Shown: in pieces, positions 1-16,245 of the stretch | Position numbering within the stretch: position 1 is the stretch's first letter | Layout of the letters: each line of letters begins with the position of its first letter | NCBI RefSeq assembly: GCF_032854445.1 | Contig: NC_088295.1 | Span: 83,994,644 to 84,058,643, forward strand | From: Liolophura sinensis | Lineage: Eukaryota; Mollusca; Polyplacophora; Chitonida; Chitonidae | Direction: 5' to 3' | Length of the DNA: 64,000 bases | Made by a program: the position numbers and the translations under genes | The notes under the pieces: model-generated | Seen by the model: the letters and a program-made list of their open reading frames with translations, nothing else | Told to the model about the DNA's origin: nothing | Database searches by the model: none

Positions 1-785
1 GCAGGTCAGAAACTGCAAACATTGCTGTAGCTGTCAAACGGCCATTGTGTTGTGTTACACATTTCACAGTTTGCCATAAGCTCACTCACTGGACCATAAG
101 AGAAACACAGCCAATGGGATAGTGTGTATCAGAGTGACATTCATCAGAAGCCAGCATGTGCTGGTATCTACTTTTCTTTCACTTTAAGGGCATAGGGAAG
201 ATTGATCAAACTAAAGACGAATAAACTCCCACTTTGTTTTACACCCACTAAGCCTTAGCACCAAAGTTTGTTTGTATTTAAACCATAATTTTCCTTCCTT
301 GCTGTTAAAAAATTTACCTGGCCTGTCAGATTTTCTTAGCGCAACTCCTGTCATCCTGGCAAAGATTTCACTTCATGATTACTGTTACCTGTAGTATATG
401 ATTCAATATTGGATATTTTTTTTCGCTGGAATAATCCGCGAAAATTAGTTCCACGCGAAAATTAAGTACTTCACACATGTCTTCTAGAAATGAGATGTGC
501 AGGCATGTTCAGTTTTGCAAATAGCCCTATGCTTGTGATAAGATATCCCTGAATGAAATATACTCTAGGTCAAATTTTGAACTGAATTTTCATATTTATA
601 AGAAAATTAGTCCACAGTTAGGGTATTTTAGGAAAAAGGCGCCTTCCACCATTGCCTTGGTCAGGGGGTGCTTTAGTGTGGAGCGCCTTGTTCTGACAAA
701 ATTAACATGGTACACATGGCGATGATAATGGTGAGTTTTAACCCCATGAAATAAATAAGTAAATATATTTCATGTGGAAGCAGGC

Positions 786-880
786 TGTGGCCTAGTAGTT
801 TAAGGCACTTGTCCTTTATTCACTAGGACACACAAAGTGTGATTTTAAACCTGGCCTAGCACAGGGAATTTGTAGATTAC
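786..880 (+). mobile_element. Degenerate tRNA-derived SINE head
   Basis: GTGGCCTAGTAGTTTAAGGC resembles a pol III A box, and GATTTTAAACCTGG, about 45 bases later, resembles a B box. An A/T-rich AAATAAATAAGTAAAT tract lies just upstream. The rest of 1-1096 is intron of the dynein gene and shows nothing else. Confidence 0.3.
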
Positions 881-1096
881 TCAACTTTCACTGATTGTGG
901 TAACAAGGTTAAAATTAAGCAGTCAATGAAGCCCATGGAGCTGTTAGTGCAATCTAATGTTCATTGAAGACCAAATGTCTTTCACCGTTGTGCTGTGCAT
1001 ATCTGTACTTCACGTTTGAAAAAGTCCGTCAGTGATTTGCTAGTGGTATCTGGTTTACCCCGGGCATTTATGCTTGGTCCATTTTGTGTTTTGCAG

Positions 1097-5436
<4,340 letters not shown>

Positions 5437-5780
5437 TAGTCTGGAACGTTTTACAACTTAAATCTCTATATTTCATGGAAAGAATTCTCGTGCACGTTAA
5501 CTTAAAGTGACTGAGATGTTTTCATCGCTTGGTTCTGGACTCATGAGATATGAAATCAATGCTAAAAGTTCTCTTACTGAAGTGTGAACAACCTCAGATA
5601 GGAAGAAGTGCTGCTTATCTATTGTGAGGTTTTGGTGTGGAGGCGAGTAGGAACCACCTATGCTCAGTTTCTTCCAATATTGTTAAATTCTTATGAAATG
5701 TCTGGGCTACATTGAATTATTAAAAAATTTGAAATTGTCAATAGAGCCTGTCTAATAAACACTTGTATATGAGAAAGTAT
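5437..5780 (+). other. Dynein intermediate chain 3' untranslated region
   Basis: Non-coding sequence directly after the TAA, ending near the AATAAA at 5754. The exact cleavage point is not visible. Confidence 0.55.
5754..5759 (+). promoter_or_regulatory. Polyadenylation signal AATAAA
   Basis: Canonical hexamer 318 bases past the dynein stop codon, the first one downstream of it. Its use is inferred from position. Confidence 0.55.
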
Positions 5781-6580
5781 TTCCCCATTATGTCATGCTT
5801 CATGGTTTGAATATTTGTCTCTACCGTTGTCAATAGCATGTAATGTTAGGCATTTGGAAACCTCAAGTCTAATGTGATTGTTAAAGCAACTGGTTAACCT
5901 TTATGTGTACCCTCTTTTCTTTTTAATCGTTATTTATTTTGTGGAATATTTGCAGTAAAATTAAAAAGAGTAGGTGTTACATATTCTGCAAAAGTACAAA
6001 CATGTTTTGTTCCAATGCTGACCACACCAAATCATGATTGACATCATTAAATGTAATTGCATGCAGAAAATGATAACAATCACGTAGAGCCTTCACAGGA
6101 TCCTAAAGTTTTGTGTCATCTGGTCTAGTGTCTAGTAAGGCATGGGAAATGAAACCAATAGTTTGCTACATTCTTTTCTGTTAATTAATGGTGGCTTGGA
6201 GAATGTAAACAAAGATGCTTGTGGATTGGTGAATATTATATTTAAGAGAATACAAATGCTTTAAAACTTTACGATTGTTTTCAGAGTAATTTTCTAGATT
6301 CATTGATATCTAAACAAGCAATGTCATAAACTCTGCTTCCAGAATCTGTTGCGAGACTGGGTTGTCTGATGGCTTTTGTCACAAGGACAAAGATTAATGA
6401 CTGGACATTCCATTCTGGATAAAACACAGTTTTTCAGCTTGGTGGTCTCTGTTTTGAAGCACTGAATTATGGACCATTATGTACCTTTACTCCAGGTTAA
6501 TGTTTCCTCAAGATGTTGATAAGTGAGGTTGTGTATTCTGCTGCTTGTTAAAGGTGCCTGGTGAAGGGCCATGATTGTCC
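5781..6580. other. Intergenic, nothing recognised
   Basis: AT-rich sequence between the dynein gene and the 65-bp tandem repeat. I see no open frame, RNA gene or repeat in it. Confidence 0.5.
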
Positions 6581-6770
6581 CTTTGCTCTTTACAGTTTCC
6601 TCCACCCACAAACCTGACTGTTGCCCTGTAGGTGCAATACACTACCTTTGCTCCGTACAGTTTCCTCCACCCACAAACCTGACTGTTGCCCTGTAGGTGC
6701 AATACGCCACCTTTGCTCTGTACAGTTTCCTCCATCCACAAACCTGACTGTTGCCCTGTAGTTGCAATAT
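6581..6770. repeat. 65-bp tandem repeat, about 3 copies
   Basis: CTTTGCTCTTTACAGTTTCC, CTTTGCTCCGTACAGTTTCC and CTTTGCTCTGTACAGTTTCC start at 6581, 6646 and 6711, so the period is 65. Copies differ by only a few bases, suggesting recent expansion. The minus strand is open through the array; because the period is not a multiple of three, this frame is not evidence of a protein. Confidence 0.9.
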
Positions 6771-7149
6771 TGTACTCTTGTTCAACGTGTTGACTTCTAT
6801 GAAATGAATAAATATATTTTCTCAGGAGGGAGCCCATTGCTCTCTCCGGCTTCAAGGGTTCCTGTGAACTGTAGCACTTCAACACTTTAACCAGGTTTGA
6901 ACATAATGCTGCACAAACCGGATAGTCCTGGCCATTTTAAGGAGGTGTGAGAAAGGGACTACCCGTATAACCTTGATGTAGCCTGGAAGTCGGATTGACT
7001 GACACTGGGACTTGTCCAAATTCGGTATGTGTACATATAGACAGGATAAATCCATTTATACAAGAAGGCAGCGGAAATTGAGGCCTCTACTGAACACGTG
7101 GGCGATAGGCTTGTGCAGATAAAAGCCCAGCGTGTCTTATTCATCATTT

Positions 7150-8004
7150 GGATTTAGACCTAGTAATAAATTATTTAAAGCCTTTGAGTCACACCTCGAT
7201 TGATGATAGTTCATCAAGAACGAGTGTGAGGCTGAAAAAGCAATAAATGTTTTTGAAAATTTTCAAAGGCGTAATGCGAAAGTGCGTTGTGACATGTTGA
7301 GGCATGCGAGAGTTGGGGTATCGACGGCGAGTAACAATCCAACATGTACTCGCTTGTGCTGTCATGGCAGTGTACGACCATGAGTCATGTAACGACATCT
7401 AATGAATCGTACTCGTTTCGCAAATCGCTCTTCAGTGATGCAGTAGGTAGCACTGCGGTATGACACGTATAATGTTGAAAGGAACATTTCATCTTATGAG
7501 ATAACAGTCTGTTTCTCGATCTCTTTTGCAGATTTAATCTAGGGTAAGAAGTCCTCTACGCGCCACAACAGATGTGTTTGTTGACCCGGAAGTGTTGTGA
7601 AACGTTAACATTGCTATCGGTATAACGCTGGAGTGAAATTAGCGACGGTTTACCACAGCGACCACTAACTCCAACCTGTATGACAACCTGGTTGTGTCAG
7701 ATAATGTCATTAGATGCGGAACAAGATTTGTGTATCTTTGAACTAAAGAGCTAGTTGGTAAGTTGCTATCGTCTTGATTCTGTTGTCTGATTCAGGGATT
7801 ATCCTGTATAGTCGCTCTTCGCTCCCGCAGTCAGTATGAGGCGGTAGGGGTTTCAGGCCTGCAATGCCGGGGGAGGAGTACCAGTGACAAAAGTAAAGCG
7901 TGATTCACCCAATGTGTGCCATGTCACAGCGATGACGCTTAGAAAGCAATAAAGAATTAACGGGACCAGGTGATCGGTGTGATGTTGAGGAGGACTGATC
8001 GGAT
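7150..8004 (+). promoter_or_regulatory. Upstream region of the metallophosphoesterase gene
   Basis: The promoter and 5' UTR should lie here. An ETS-type motif CCCGGAAGTG is at 7585-7594 in a stretch richer in CpG than its surroundings. A possible 5' UTR donor GGTAAGTT is near 7757. TGA at 7996-7998 is in frame with the ATG at 8005 and closes the frame upstream. No TATA box is convincing. Confidence 0.35.
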
Positions 8005-8365
8005 ATGGCCGAGAAAATTGTTGGGCCTGTTTCAAGCTTAGTGCTCAGCTGCGATGAAACACTGTCAGAAAACGCCCTCACAGTGTCGCCGTACAGCGAA
8101 GACCCTCAAAGAGCCTGGATAGAGTTGCACAGACAACTCACGGTAGACAAAGTCAAGCCTCTACCATTAAACACTCCTGTCCGCGAGGATGCTGTGCGCT
8201 TTGTGTGTATATCTGACACACACGATAAACTCCAGGAGCTCATGAAAGAACCACGAAAGGGAGTGGATAGGAAGGGAATTCCTCCTGGAGACGTCTTACT
8301 ACATGCGGGTGATTTCACTTTTTTGGGCACAGCCGGACGGGTTAAAAAGTTCAATGAAATTCTGG
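8005..8365 (+). CDS. MPPED2: MPPED-like exon 1
   Basis: 361 bases from the ATG to a split glycine codon (G|GT), donor GTATGT. It encodes the variable N-terminus and then RFVCISDTHDKL and GDVLLHAGDFTFLG, the first two metal-binding motifs. Confidence 0.94.
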
Positions 8366-11149
8366 GTATGTATACGGTATTAAGCCTTCACAAACCCTGG
8401 CGTCTCGTGCTGTTTTGTTATTACCTGCTCCCATACATCAGCTGATTTGGTCTTCAAGTTTTACAGTTATCACAGTTGCCTGTATTGTCATTATCGTTTA
8501 TGGTCCAAGTTCAATTTTATTTTATTGTATTTGTTGACTGGGTGTGAAAATTTCAAGTCTGAAGTACGAGTATTTATGCTTACTTAATCCCGTTGACATG
8601 ACATCTGGATACATAAGGTTATAAGGTCCATGGTTAGCACTTATTATCTATTATTATTTATTTAGTTAGTTGGTTTTTACGCTGTACTCAATAATATTTC
8701 ACCTATACAACGAGGGCCAGCATAATAGGGTACCGAGCACCTGAGGGTTGGAGATTTTTCTATGTAATACGTACGACCGGAGAGGAAGCCAACATAAGCT
8801 GGGTTTGAACTCAGAGTGATCGCTAGCTTGATAAATTACGATGAGAATTTTCTTATTTTTGTCTTCTGTTAGGTATGCTTCCACATCGGCACAAAGTTGT
8901 TATAGCTGGCAACCACGAGCTGTCTTTTGATGACAACTGTGAAAAGATGATATCAGGAATGATGGCGTCTCAGAATAGGTCGGTTTTGCGAGAAGCCGGA
9001 GTATCAGCAGTTCAGGATCTGCTAACAAACTGTGTCTATCTGCAGGACTCATCAGTGGAGATATACGGGATTAAGATATACGGGTCACCATGGTGAGGTT
9101 TGTTATTATGTAAATGTAGATTTAAATTTGTTATTTATTTGTTTATTTGATAACGCTGGTCAGTTTAATGAAGAGAGGAAACCGCGATACCAGGAATAAA
9201 CCGGGAATAAACCACCTGTGACAAGGAGCTGACAAACTTTCCCACATGTCAGTTATGATGAAAGTCAGGTGATTTTCTTGGAACTCCATGTAAACACACC
9301 TGAACGGCCACAAAGAGAACTGGGAGGACGTCATTGATTCCCTGCCAGAGACTGGGATGAACCACACCATGTGTGCCCTGGCAATTCAAAGAAATGAACT
9401 CATTTGCCACCTACGTGTTGATTCGAAAACAAAGTATATTTCTAATTATATCTCTCGAGAATCGTCTGATCGTACGAGATATTATTGGTTTAAGCCAAAA
9501 ATATAAAGATACATGTTGAGATTTTGGAATTCCGCAGCCACATGTGTTGACAAGCATCCATAGTGGCGTAGGCCTGGGTTCATTATTGATGGCATTCAGG
9601 TTTTATTTCTATGTTCTAGGCAGCCAGAGTATCGTGGCTGGGCGTTCAATGCTCCACGTGGCTGGGCGTTGCTGAAGATCTGGAATAAGATTCCATCTGA
9701 CACAGATGTCCTGATGACCCATGGACCCCCGTTAGGTAAGCCTATTCGAGAGGGAATAGAACAAACCAGTGTAACTTTAGTTAGCAAGAAAAAGTGCTGA
9801 AAGATTGCTGTTAGTATAAACTGTAACATTTAACTCTGTTACCAAAGATTTGATGTTATGGTAATATGTAATTGAAGGTTGTGGTTAAATAATATAACAT
9901 GAGTTATTAAGGAAGAGGGGTGGAAACCTGATCGGACACAGCCAGTTTTTGTCTGAAATGCTTAGTAACTCAATAATTCAAATTTTAATCTGTAGTTCTT
10001 GCAAGATAATGGAATGCACCATGTTCAAGGAAATGGAAACACGATGCTTAAAAGGCACACCAAGGTTCGGTTGACGTAAACGGAAGCAGCTGCTTTTTCG
10101 AGTTATGGAGATAACTCCTGGCAGATTGATCAAAACTAATAACAATGGCAGTGCTTTCGCTTTCTCAGTGTTTGCGGTTTTGCTTCTGTGGACTGTGATA
10201 CCTTATGCGGGTATGCAACATCAGAGAAACAAAAAGTTATGTGTTTTAAACTTTATGTGAGATACTTTATCCATGCATATATACATTTTGTCTGGTGTCG
10301 TCTTTGCTTTGATTTTGCTTTGAGTGCTCAGTGTGTTAACTGTAGATGTCTATCAAAACCCAACGGTATAAATTTGGATCAATCGCTGGAGAGCTATGCA
10401 TTGACGCCCTTCACATGTATGCCTTCGCGTATTGCTGTTGCGCCTATGATAGATGTATATTAAAAGCAAAGACTATAGATGAAGGACCATTAAAAGTTGT
10501 TCAGGAAAACAGTTCAATTTACTTTTTAGCATTTTTTTATCCAGTTGAGTGAAATGCCTTTAAAACATCAGATTTTACAAGCCCGTATAATTAACCTCAA
10601 ATCCGTTTCTATTTCTTGAAATTGTCTCAAAGGTTACGGCGATTTGCTGAAGTCTTCCCAGAGAGCTGGGTGTGTGGATCTCCTGAACACAGTGCAGAAG
10701 CGAGTCCGTCCTCTCTACCATGTGTTTGGTCACATCCACGAGGGTGAGGATATCGTGTGCTTGGCTTTTATTTATCAAAATGACTGCACTCAAAATAAAA
10801 ATACTGCTCTATATGTAGTGCAAGCGTCAGAAGTTTACAAAGTTCACGCATTATGTTATTTTTTAATATTATTTATATGGTATTCTGTAACTAAAATATT
10901 AAATCATTTATTAAAAAATTATAATAGTGTCATGTGACCTGATGACATTAACCCCAGAAGGTAATTCATCTTAATGGCATAGATACATTTATTGAAGACT
11001 TCGTTTTATTCTTTGCAGGTTATGGTGTTTTCTCCGATGGTCACACAACCTACATCAACGCCTCCACTTGTACCACTAAGTATTTCCCAACAAATCCACC
11101 AGTTATATTTGATATACCTTTGAGAAAAGGGTTTACAAAGACATCCTGA
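8005..11149 (+). CDS. MPPED2: Metallophosphoesterase of the MPPED1/MPPED2 family (5 exons, complete)
   Basis: Exons 8005-8365, 8873-9092, 9620-9735, 10633-10743 and 11019-11149 join to 939 bases (312 residues). The start is the first ATG after an in-frame TGA at 7996. Family motifs run in order: SDTH (D71, H73), GDF (D103), AGNHE (N134, H135), MTHGPPLG (H228), FGHIHEG (H266, H268) and YINASTC near 281-287. These are the two-metal ligands of class III cyclic nucleotide phosphodiesterase-like enzymes; mammalian MPPED proteins hydrolyse cyclic nucleotides weakly in vitro. Vertebrate MPPED2 is about 294 residues, so length fits, with a longer variable N-terminus here. His266 is a glycine in mammalian MPPED2 but histidine in MPPED1, so this may be the ancestral form. 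The symbol names the family rather than strict orthology. No signal peptide is seen, so it is probably cytosolic. Confidence 0.95.
8645..8830 (-). mobile_element. SINE-A in MPPED-like intron 1
   Basis: On the minus strand it has the B-box-like GAGTTCAAACCCAGC, a CCTCTCCGGTCGTACGTA body and a tail ending in AATAAATAAT. Moderately diverged from the 34623 copy. Confidence 0.7.
8873..9092 (+). CDS. MPPED2: MPPED-like exon 2
   Basis: 220 bases, acceptor CTTCTGTTAG, donor GTGAGG inside a tryptophan codon (TG|G). It encodes HKVVIAGNHELSFDDN with the GNHE motif, then LLTNCVYLQDSSVEIYG and YGSPW, all matching vertebrate MPPED2. Confidence 0.94.
9128..9385 (-). mobile_element. SINE-like element in MPPED-like intron 2
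   Basis: It has a TTTATTTGTTTATTTGATAA end and the interior motifs AGAGAGGAAACC and GCTGACAAACTTTCCCACAT, typical of a second SINE type in this window. Degenerate. Confidence 0.45.
9620..9735 (+). CDS. MPPED2: MPPED-like exon 3
   Basis: 116 bases, acceptor TGTTCTAG, donor GTAAGC. It completes the split tryptophan, then encodes GWAFNAPRGWALL and DVLMTHGPPLG, which carries a metal-ligand histidine. Confidence 0.94.
10633..10743 (+). CDS. MPPED2: MPPED-like exon 4
   Basis: 111 bases, acceptor TCTCAAAG, donor GTGAGG. It encodes GCVDLLNTVQKRVRP and the terminal metal-binding motif HVFGHIHEG, with the first histidine of GHxH intact. Confidence 0.94.
11019..11149 (+). CDS. MPPED2: MPPED-like exon 5, terminal
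   Basis: 131 bases, acceptor TCTTTGCAG. It encodes YGVFSDGHTTYINASTCTTK, then PTNPPVIFDIP and a basic tail before TGA, matching the vertebrate C-terminus up to the last 10 residues. No AATAAA lies within 600 bases downstream except in a SINE tail near 11810. Confidence 0.93.
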
Positions 11150-11549
11150 CAGAGTTTTAAAAGTCGTACTGCCTCTATACGTGAGGTTGATTCACTTAAC
11201 TTTCAAATTGGCTTATTCCAAATGATGCCACATTCTTCTCTGGACAGTTTCGTTTTGTTACAGATGACGCTTCTGTGTGTGGTTCAGAGCTGCTGTCGTT
11301 AGTTGTAAGCTGTGTGACGTTTGCCTTATGTCAGAGGCAAGCAAAACTTAACACATGTGCTAGTCATTCACTTGGCATCAGGTGCTCCTAATTATTTCTA
11401 TGTTGTGGGCATCTGGTCAATGTGCGTTTGCGTGCATGGACGTACGAGTTTATCAGTGAGAGATTTTCCAATTCTGCTTTGTTGACTACATGTTGCTCAT
11501 TTCTTATTATTATCATTCTGAAATTGGGCAATTCAAAGGAGAGTTTGTG

Positions 11550-11818
11550 TCAAACTTGTATAGAGCCTTGGTCAATCTCTGGCCTGGAAAAAGCTTTGAT
11601 TTGGTCACATCCATTCTGCTCCTGTCCATTGAGGTCAGAGGTTCGAGTCCTGATGTTGCTTGTTTGCCGGTGGCTTTAAATTGTGAGATTTGTCACATAC
11701 CTAGCTGGGGAAGGGCGGGGGTGTACTATGACCATTCTGATCAGTAAACATGACCACCATGGTATAAGCGAAAAACTCGTGACAATGGCGTTAAATTCAA
11801 TCAAATAAATAAATAAAT
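11550..11818 (+). mobile_element. tRNA-derived SINE, diverged
   Basis: It has a B-box-like AGAGGTTCGAGTCCTGATG at about 11637 and ends TTCAATCAAATAAATAAATA. The middle differs from SINE-A, so it is probably a separate subfamily. Confidence 0.5.
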
Positions 11819-13849
11819 GCAAACTTACCTCATAGATCCACATTGGATATCGTGCCAAATCCTGTTTCATTTAGATTGTTGTTGTGTACACGTTATAGGT
11901 CTATTTTATTCTAATAAGTTGTCTTCCGATTTGAGGTCCAGCTTGTCTTGAATTTGAGCCATGGAGGCCAAGGAATCATTTGACCAAGTCAAACTTTGAA
12001 ATTTCCTAATAATGCCTACTTCATAGCTATCTATTTACCTTTCGCGGAACACTTATTCTTTGGCTTTAAAGTATCCAACCCCATGACCTGGTTGCTACCT
12101 GTTTGCCTGCCTTTTAGGCTTGATCTTCTCTGGTAGTGTAACGACTGTGATTCCATAATGTTTGGTTGGCAGCTTTTTTGAAGTTGATGCATGCGTTCCA
12201 TATCTGCATATCTTTTATACCTCAGGGGCGCAAGAAGCAGGGATGGGGTGGGGGCAAGGCCCCTTCGCGGAATAAAACATCACACTATTGCAAACATATT
12301 TTCTCGGTAAACTAAACATGGTAAACTGCAATTTTCCCAGTTCATATTACTATTAATATAGGGCCTACATGTTTTTTCCATCCTTGAGCCTACATATTTA
12401 TATATGTTTATGAGTTTGCTCTCTTAGATGGGACTGGTCAGTCGATAGAAATGGAGCCGCCTGACAAACTTCCTCGACTTTAAAATAAATCCCACCACCT
12501 GAACATTTTTCATGGAGTTTGACATATAGTTCAGTTTATTGTTTTCCTTTCTTTTTATGAGAGTTACTTAGCGTAGGCGGTTTTTGAAGTACAAATGTTC
12601 ATGTCACATGTACTGAAATAATGATCTTTTTTTAATAACAACGTTGGTTTTTTTTTTCTGCAACGTCGGTTTTGTATTTTCTGCATCCATGCAACCATGG
12701 CTACAATTGTCGTAAGGTTGTGAATTTTGATTATTTTTCAATGATTTTGCTTTTCCAGATCACATGATGTAGTGTCACGAAGATATATATACCTGTTTTT
12801 CCAAACTGATAATGTGCCAGAATTGCATAGGTTTATGTAAGTTTGCTTGTTTTAACTTTCAGTACACATATAGAAGTAGCATATACATGTATTAATATAT
12901 ACAATTCTCCCATGGAAGGGCAAATCATCTACAATGTAATTTGACAAAAAAGTTGACTCATTTGTCTCCAAACACAATCATTTTTTCTAATTTAGTGACT
13001 GTGTTTCAAAGCGATGAGGTAGTTCTATCTAGCCCAGAAAGCAGAGTAATTAATATATTTTTACAATATATGCACTAATGGGTGTTATTTATTTCATTAT
13101 GGTTTATCGTCATTTCAAGATCACTTCACTTAGGACGGGTTGCAAGATTCATCGGTGAAGGAAAGAGAAGTAACTGTTGTAACCACCGACTTTGGCGCAT
13201 TACTGACCACTAAAAGCAGATGAACGCCTTTTTTTCTGAGCCAAAGGCCTGATCAAAAACTGTATGTATACAAGTGAATGGCATTGATTTTAATCGAAAG
13301 CAAGTCAGCATGAATAGGCCGGCAAGTTTACCACCAAGGCCCAGTAAAAACATGGATGTTTCTTTCCACCGATTCTCCTCCATACCTGCTTGTATTAGTC
13401 AATCTACACCAACCTTTCCCCCGACATGCATAAATTTAATGTTGAATTCTGGATAAATTGTTACCATGATAACATACGGCAAATCGTCTCTAAGGCCATG
13501 TAGCTCCTTTAGAGCTTTCGGGGGAATTGGCGGCCCCTGGACCCTCGCCTTTTTTGCTGGGACTCTTTCCCCTCCACTCGGAAATTGCTTCCTACGCCCC
13601 TTACTCATTTGGTTACTTAAATTTGTCAAGATATCTTTCATTTGGTCAGGTTAACTTTCATACGTATCAGTGTTTCATGAGATCATATCGTTTTATGGAC
13701 ATACATGATGATATTTATAAATGCTGGCCATATATAGAGCGATCTGTCTGTCTGACGTTGTCTTCGTAATGACGGAGACCATGTAAGCATGTGCTGTTTA
13801 CGTCGCACCACATCAATTATTTACAAACTCATTACATTTTAAACCTAAA
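11819..13849. other. Intergenic, nothing recognised
   Basis: AT-rich with several AATAAA hexamers (for example 12271). Opposed open frames at 13399-13769 overlap each other and lack splice context or family resemblance. I see no supported gene. Confidence 0.5.
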
Positions 13850-14330
13850 ATTGGGACTTGTAGATAGTGAGTCCTTGTCAATGCAACCCCTCCTTCCGTA
13901 ATGATTGGATTTTCATGAAACTCATACTTGTAGGCATTACAGAGGCCATCTGAGGATTTGTGTGTGTGCTGTTTGGGTTGCACCACATCGATTTCCTTTG
14001 AATTCACAGAATGGGGATAATTAATGTCTGTTAGAATTGCATACTTCTGTTTCTATGCCCATATGCATAGCATGTTCAGTCCCAGGTTTCCATTTCTTGA
14101 TCACTGTTGTTTGGTTTATACATACATGTATACCATGTGTGCTGAGCTTTCTTAGATTTGTTTTCATGCCTGATCAAACTTTCATATATAGCACATCTCT
14201 ATGCTGAGAGCTTATGTGGCAAGTATACTACCACACCTTCCACCATCTTGTACACACATCTGACCCCATTTTAAGCTCATAATCCGTCGTAGAATCGGTC
14301 TGTTTAGCCCTGATGAATCTGTAAATCTTG
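13850..14330. repeat. Dispersed repeat D, copy 2
   Basis: Collinear with 3340-3945 in the dynein intron. It lacks the internal duplication seen there and is probably closer to the ancestral element. No terminal repeats are visible. Confidence 0.75.
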
Positions 14331-15039
14331 TGGTACGCGCTCCTACATTCTGCAGAGCTCCACTTGCCTATTTTGGCTGTAGGCCTACGTATGTTTACTT
14401 GTCATCCAGCAGTGACCCTGGATCCATGGCGGTTGAAAAACAGCATAGTGACAGGCATCAGACGCTCAAAATGAACAGAAGCCCCATTGCGTGGGTGACG
14501 TCCGGTTTTGTTCGTTTTACATTATTTTGTTTAAGGTAGATATCTTTTTGACCAGTTTTAATGAGATCATTACATATTGATCTGATCCTGGACGTGTATG
14601 GTGATATTAACTTGTGATAACATTTGAACATTTTTAATCAAACATTTTTATACTCTGTGTTGTTCCCTTTTACAACATGTATATTTACACCGCATTTGGG
14701 TGACAGGCCTGTGCAGTTTTCAATTTGATGCCTTATTTTGACACGTGATTAGGTTCGATCATATGTACTTGGCTTGCATGGGACAGCAATAATTGTATTG
14801 CGAAATCAGTTTGTATTGTGTTGTTCAAAATAAATGTTATTGCGATGAATGACTCGAAATTTATTTATGAGATGTGAATGCTCTTGCTCTTTGTATTACA
14901 TAGTGTTATAGATGAATTGTCAGCGAGAAAATCATGTTATGTTCAGACATTTTATATTTCTCACTTGTGCGCCCTTCTACAACATCTTGACACACACCAA
15001 ACTGACAGTAGCATGTGTTCTCCACCAATGAGGCTAGGC
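14331..15039. other. Intergenic, nothing recognised
   Basis: AT-rich, no supported open frame. An AAAATAAATG at about 14829 could be a polyadenylation signal for something upstream, without further support. Confidence 0.4.
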
Positions 15040-15195
15040 CGGTTCTGATAGCTCAGTTGGTAGAACGTCCGCTTCGGGGGCGGTAGATCCAGGGTCATTC
15101 CTGGATAAGGTCATACCTAAAACCTTGAAAGAGGAAGCTGTAACTTCCTCGCTTGGCATTCAGCGTTAAAGGACAAGACAGCACCTGGCTAAAAC
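15040..15195 (+). mobile_element. SINE-B, 5' part
   Basis: It has the A box TAGCTCAGTTGGTAGAACG, CGTCCGCTTCGGGGG, B-box-like TAGATCCAGGGTCATTCC and GAGGAAGCTGTAACTTCCTC, as in the full-length SINE-B at 53493-53862. Similarity stops near 15195 and resumes at 16067. Confidence 0.75.
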
Positions 15196-15845
15196 ACAAT
15201 CGAAGCAGGATACTCAAGATTTCTAATAACCATCATAATTTGTTATTTTAATGAGATTTCACTGAATAACATAGAAGAAAATAACAATATAAGTTGCACA
15301 AAGGCGTGAGTTGAGGCAGCCATCTTGAGAATTTTATCCAATCAAACACGCTGCTATCAGATTGCGCGACCTAAGCTGTGACGCAGCCTTTACCCATGCA
15401 CCCCATGGACTGACATATGATAACACAGAACTACTGCATAAGACATCATTTTGAGATCGTTTACAACGATTTAGTTACGTGTATCCCAAGGGCCATATCA
15501 CAGAGTGTTGTAGGGCAGGTCTGTATCCTTTACGGACCACCCCAGACGTAAAATCAGTTGATATACAAGTCGTGTAATATTCAACGACGGTATCACATAT
15601 TTTGTCAGACTGTAGCATACAGTCTCGGCTCAGTTCACATTCATCTCCCCAAATACATTTTTAGTAGTTCATTTTAGCGCTTAGTCAGCAATTTATAAAT
15701 AACAAATATCAGATTCTATGCAAAATTCATTAGGAATGCCGAAGTTTTATGGGAATGAGAAGACGGCATCTCACTGCGTTGGACAACGCTTAAAATTAGT
15801 TAAATCTTAAGGTATAATTTTTTTCTCTGATTTTATTAGAACTGA

Positions 15846-15999
15846 TACGTGTGAAGGTCTCGCAGCAGCCTGCGGATGGTCGTGGGTTTCCCCCGGACGC
15901 TGCACGGTTTCAACCCACCATAATGCTGGCCGCTGTCGTATAAGTGAAATATTCTTGAGTACCGCGTGAAACACCAGTCAAAGAAATAAATAAATAAAA
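15846..15999 (+). mobile_element. SINE-A, 5'-truncated, with target-site duplication
   Basis: It carries the body motif CAGCCTGCGGATGGTCGTGG, then CGTATAAGTGAAATATTCTT and an AAATAAATAAATAAAA tail. It is flanked by perfect 12-base direct repeats TATTAGAACTGA at 15834-15845 and 16000-16011, which marks retrotransposition. Confidence 0.92.
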
Positions 16000-16066
16000 T
16001 ATTAGAACTGAAGAATTGAAATTTTGCTCTTTTGTTTTTCTCGCATACAAGGGATGTTTTAGTAAG

Positions 16067-16245
16067 GGGGCTTACTTGGACTGGGTAAGTCGTCTCATGG
16101 AAGCAGCACTTGATAAAAGAACGGTGAGAATCTGCCCTGCAATAGGGAGGCACATCATATATGCACTATGGACTCCTTTATCGTCATATGACTGAAAAAC
16201 TGTTAAATTTAAACCCCAGGCACACACTCACTCACCCACTCAAAC
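16067..16245 (+). mobile_element. SINE-B, 3' part
   Basis: GGTAAGTCGTCTCATGGAAG onward matches the 3' half of SINE-B down to AAACCCCAGGCACACACTCA. It starts almost where the copy at 15040-15195 stops. Confidence 0.75.

Noticed and set aside
44-1096. Missing upstream dynein exons
   Set aside because: I searched the first 1.1 kb for the preceding WD-repeat exon and found no matching frame with splice sites, so those exons lie before the window.
13399-13769. Overlapping frames on both strands
   Set aside because: Mutually exclusive frames of 60-80 codons with no family resemblance, and no splice sites or conserved motif.
15043-15115. tRNA gene
   Set aside because: A and B boxes are present, but the sequence cannot fold into a full cloverleaf and continues into the SINE-B body.
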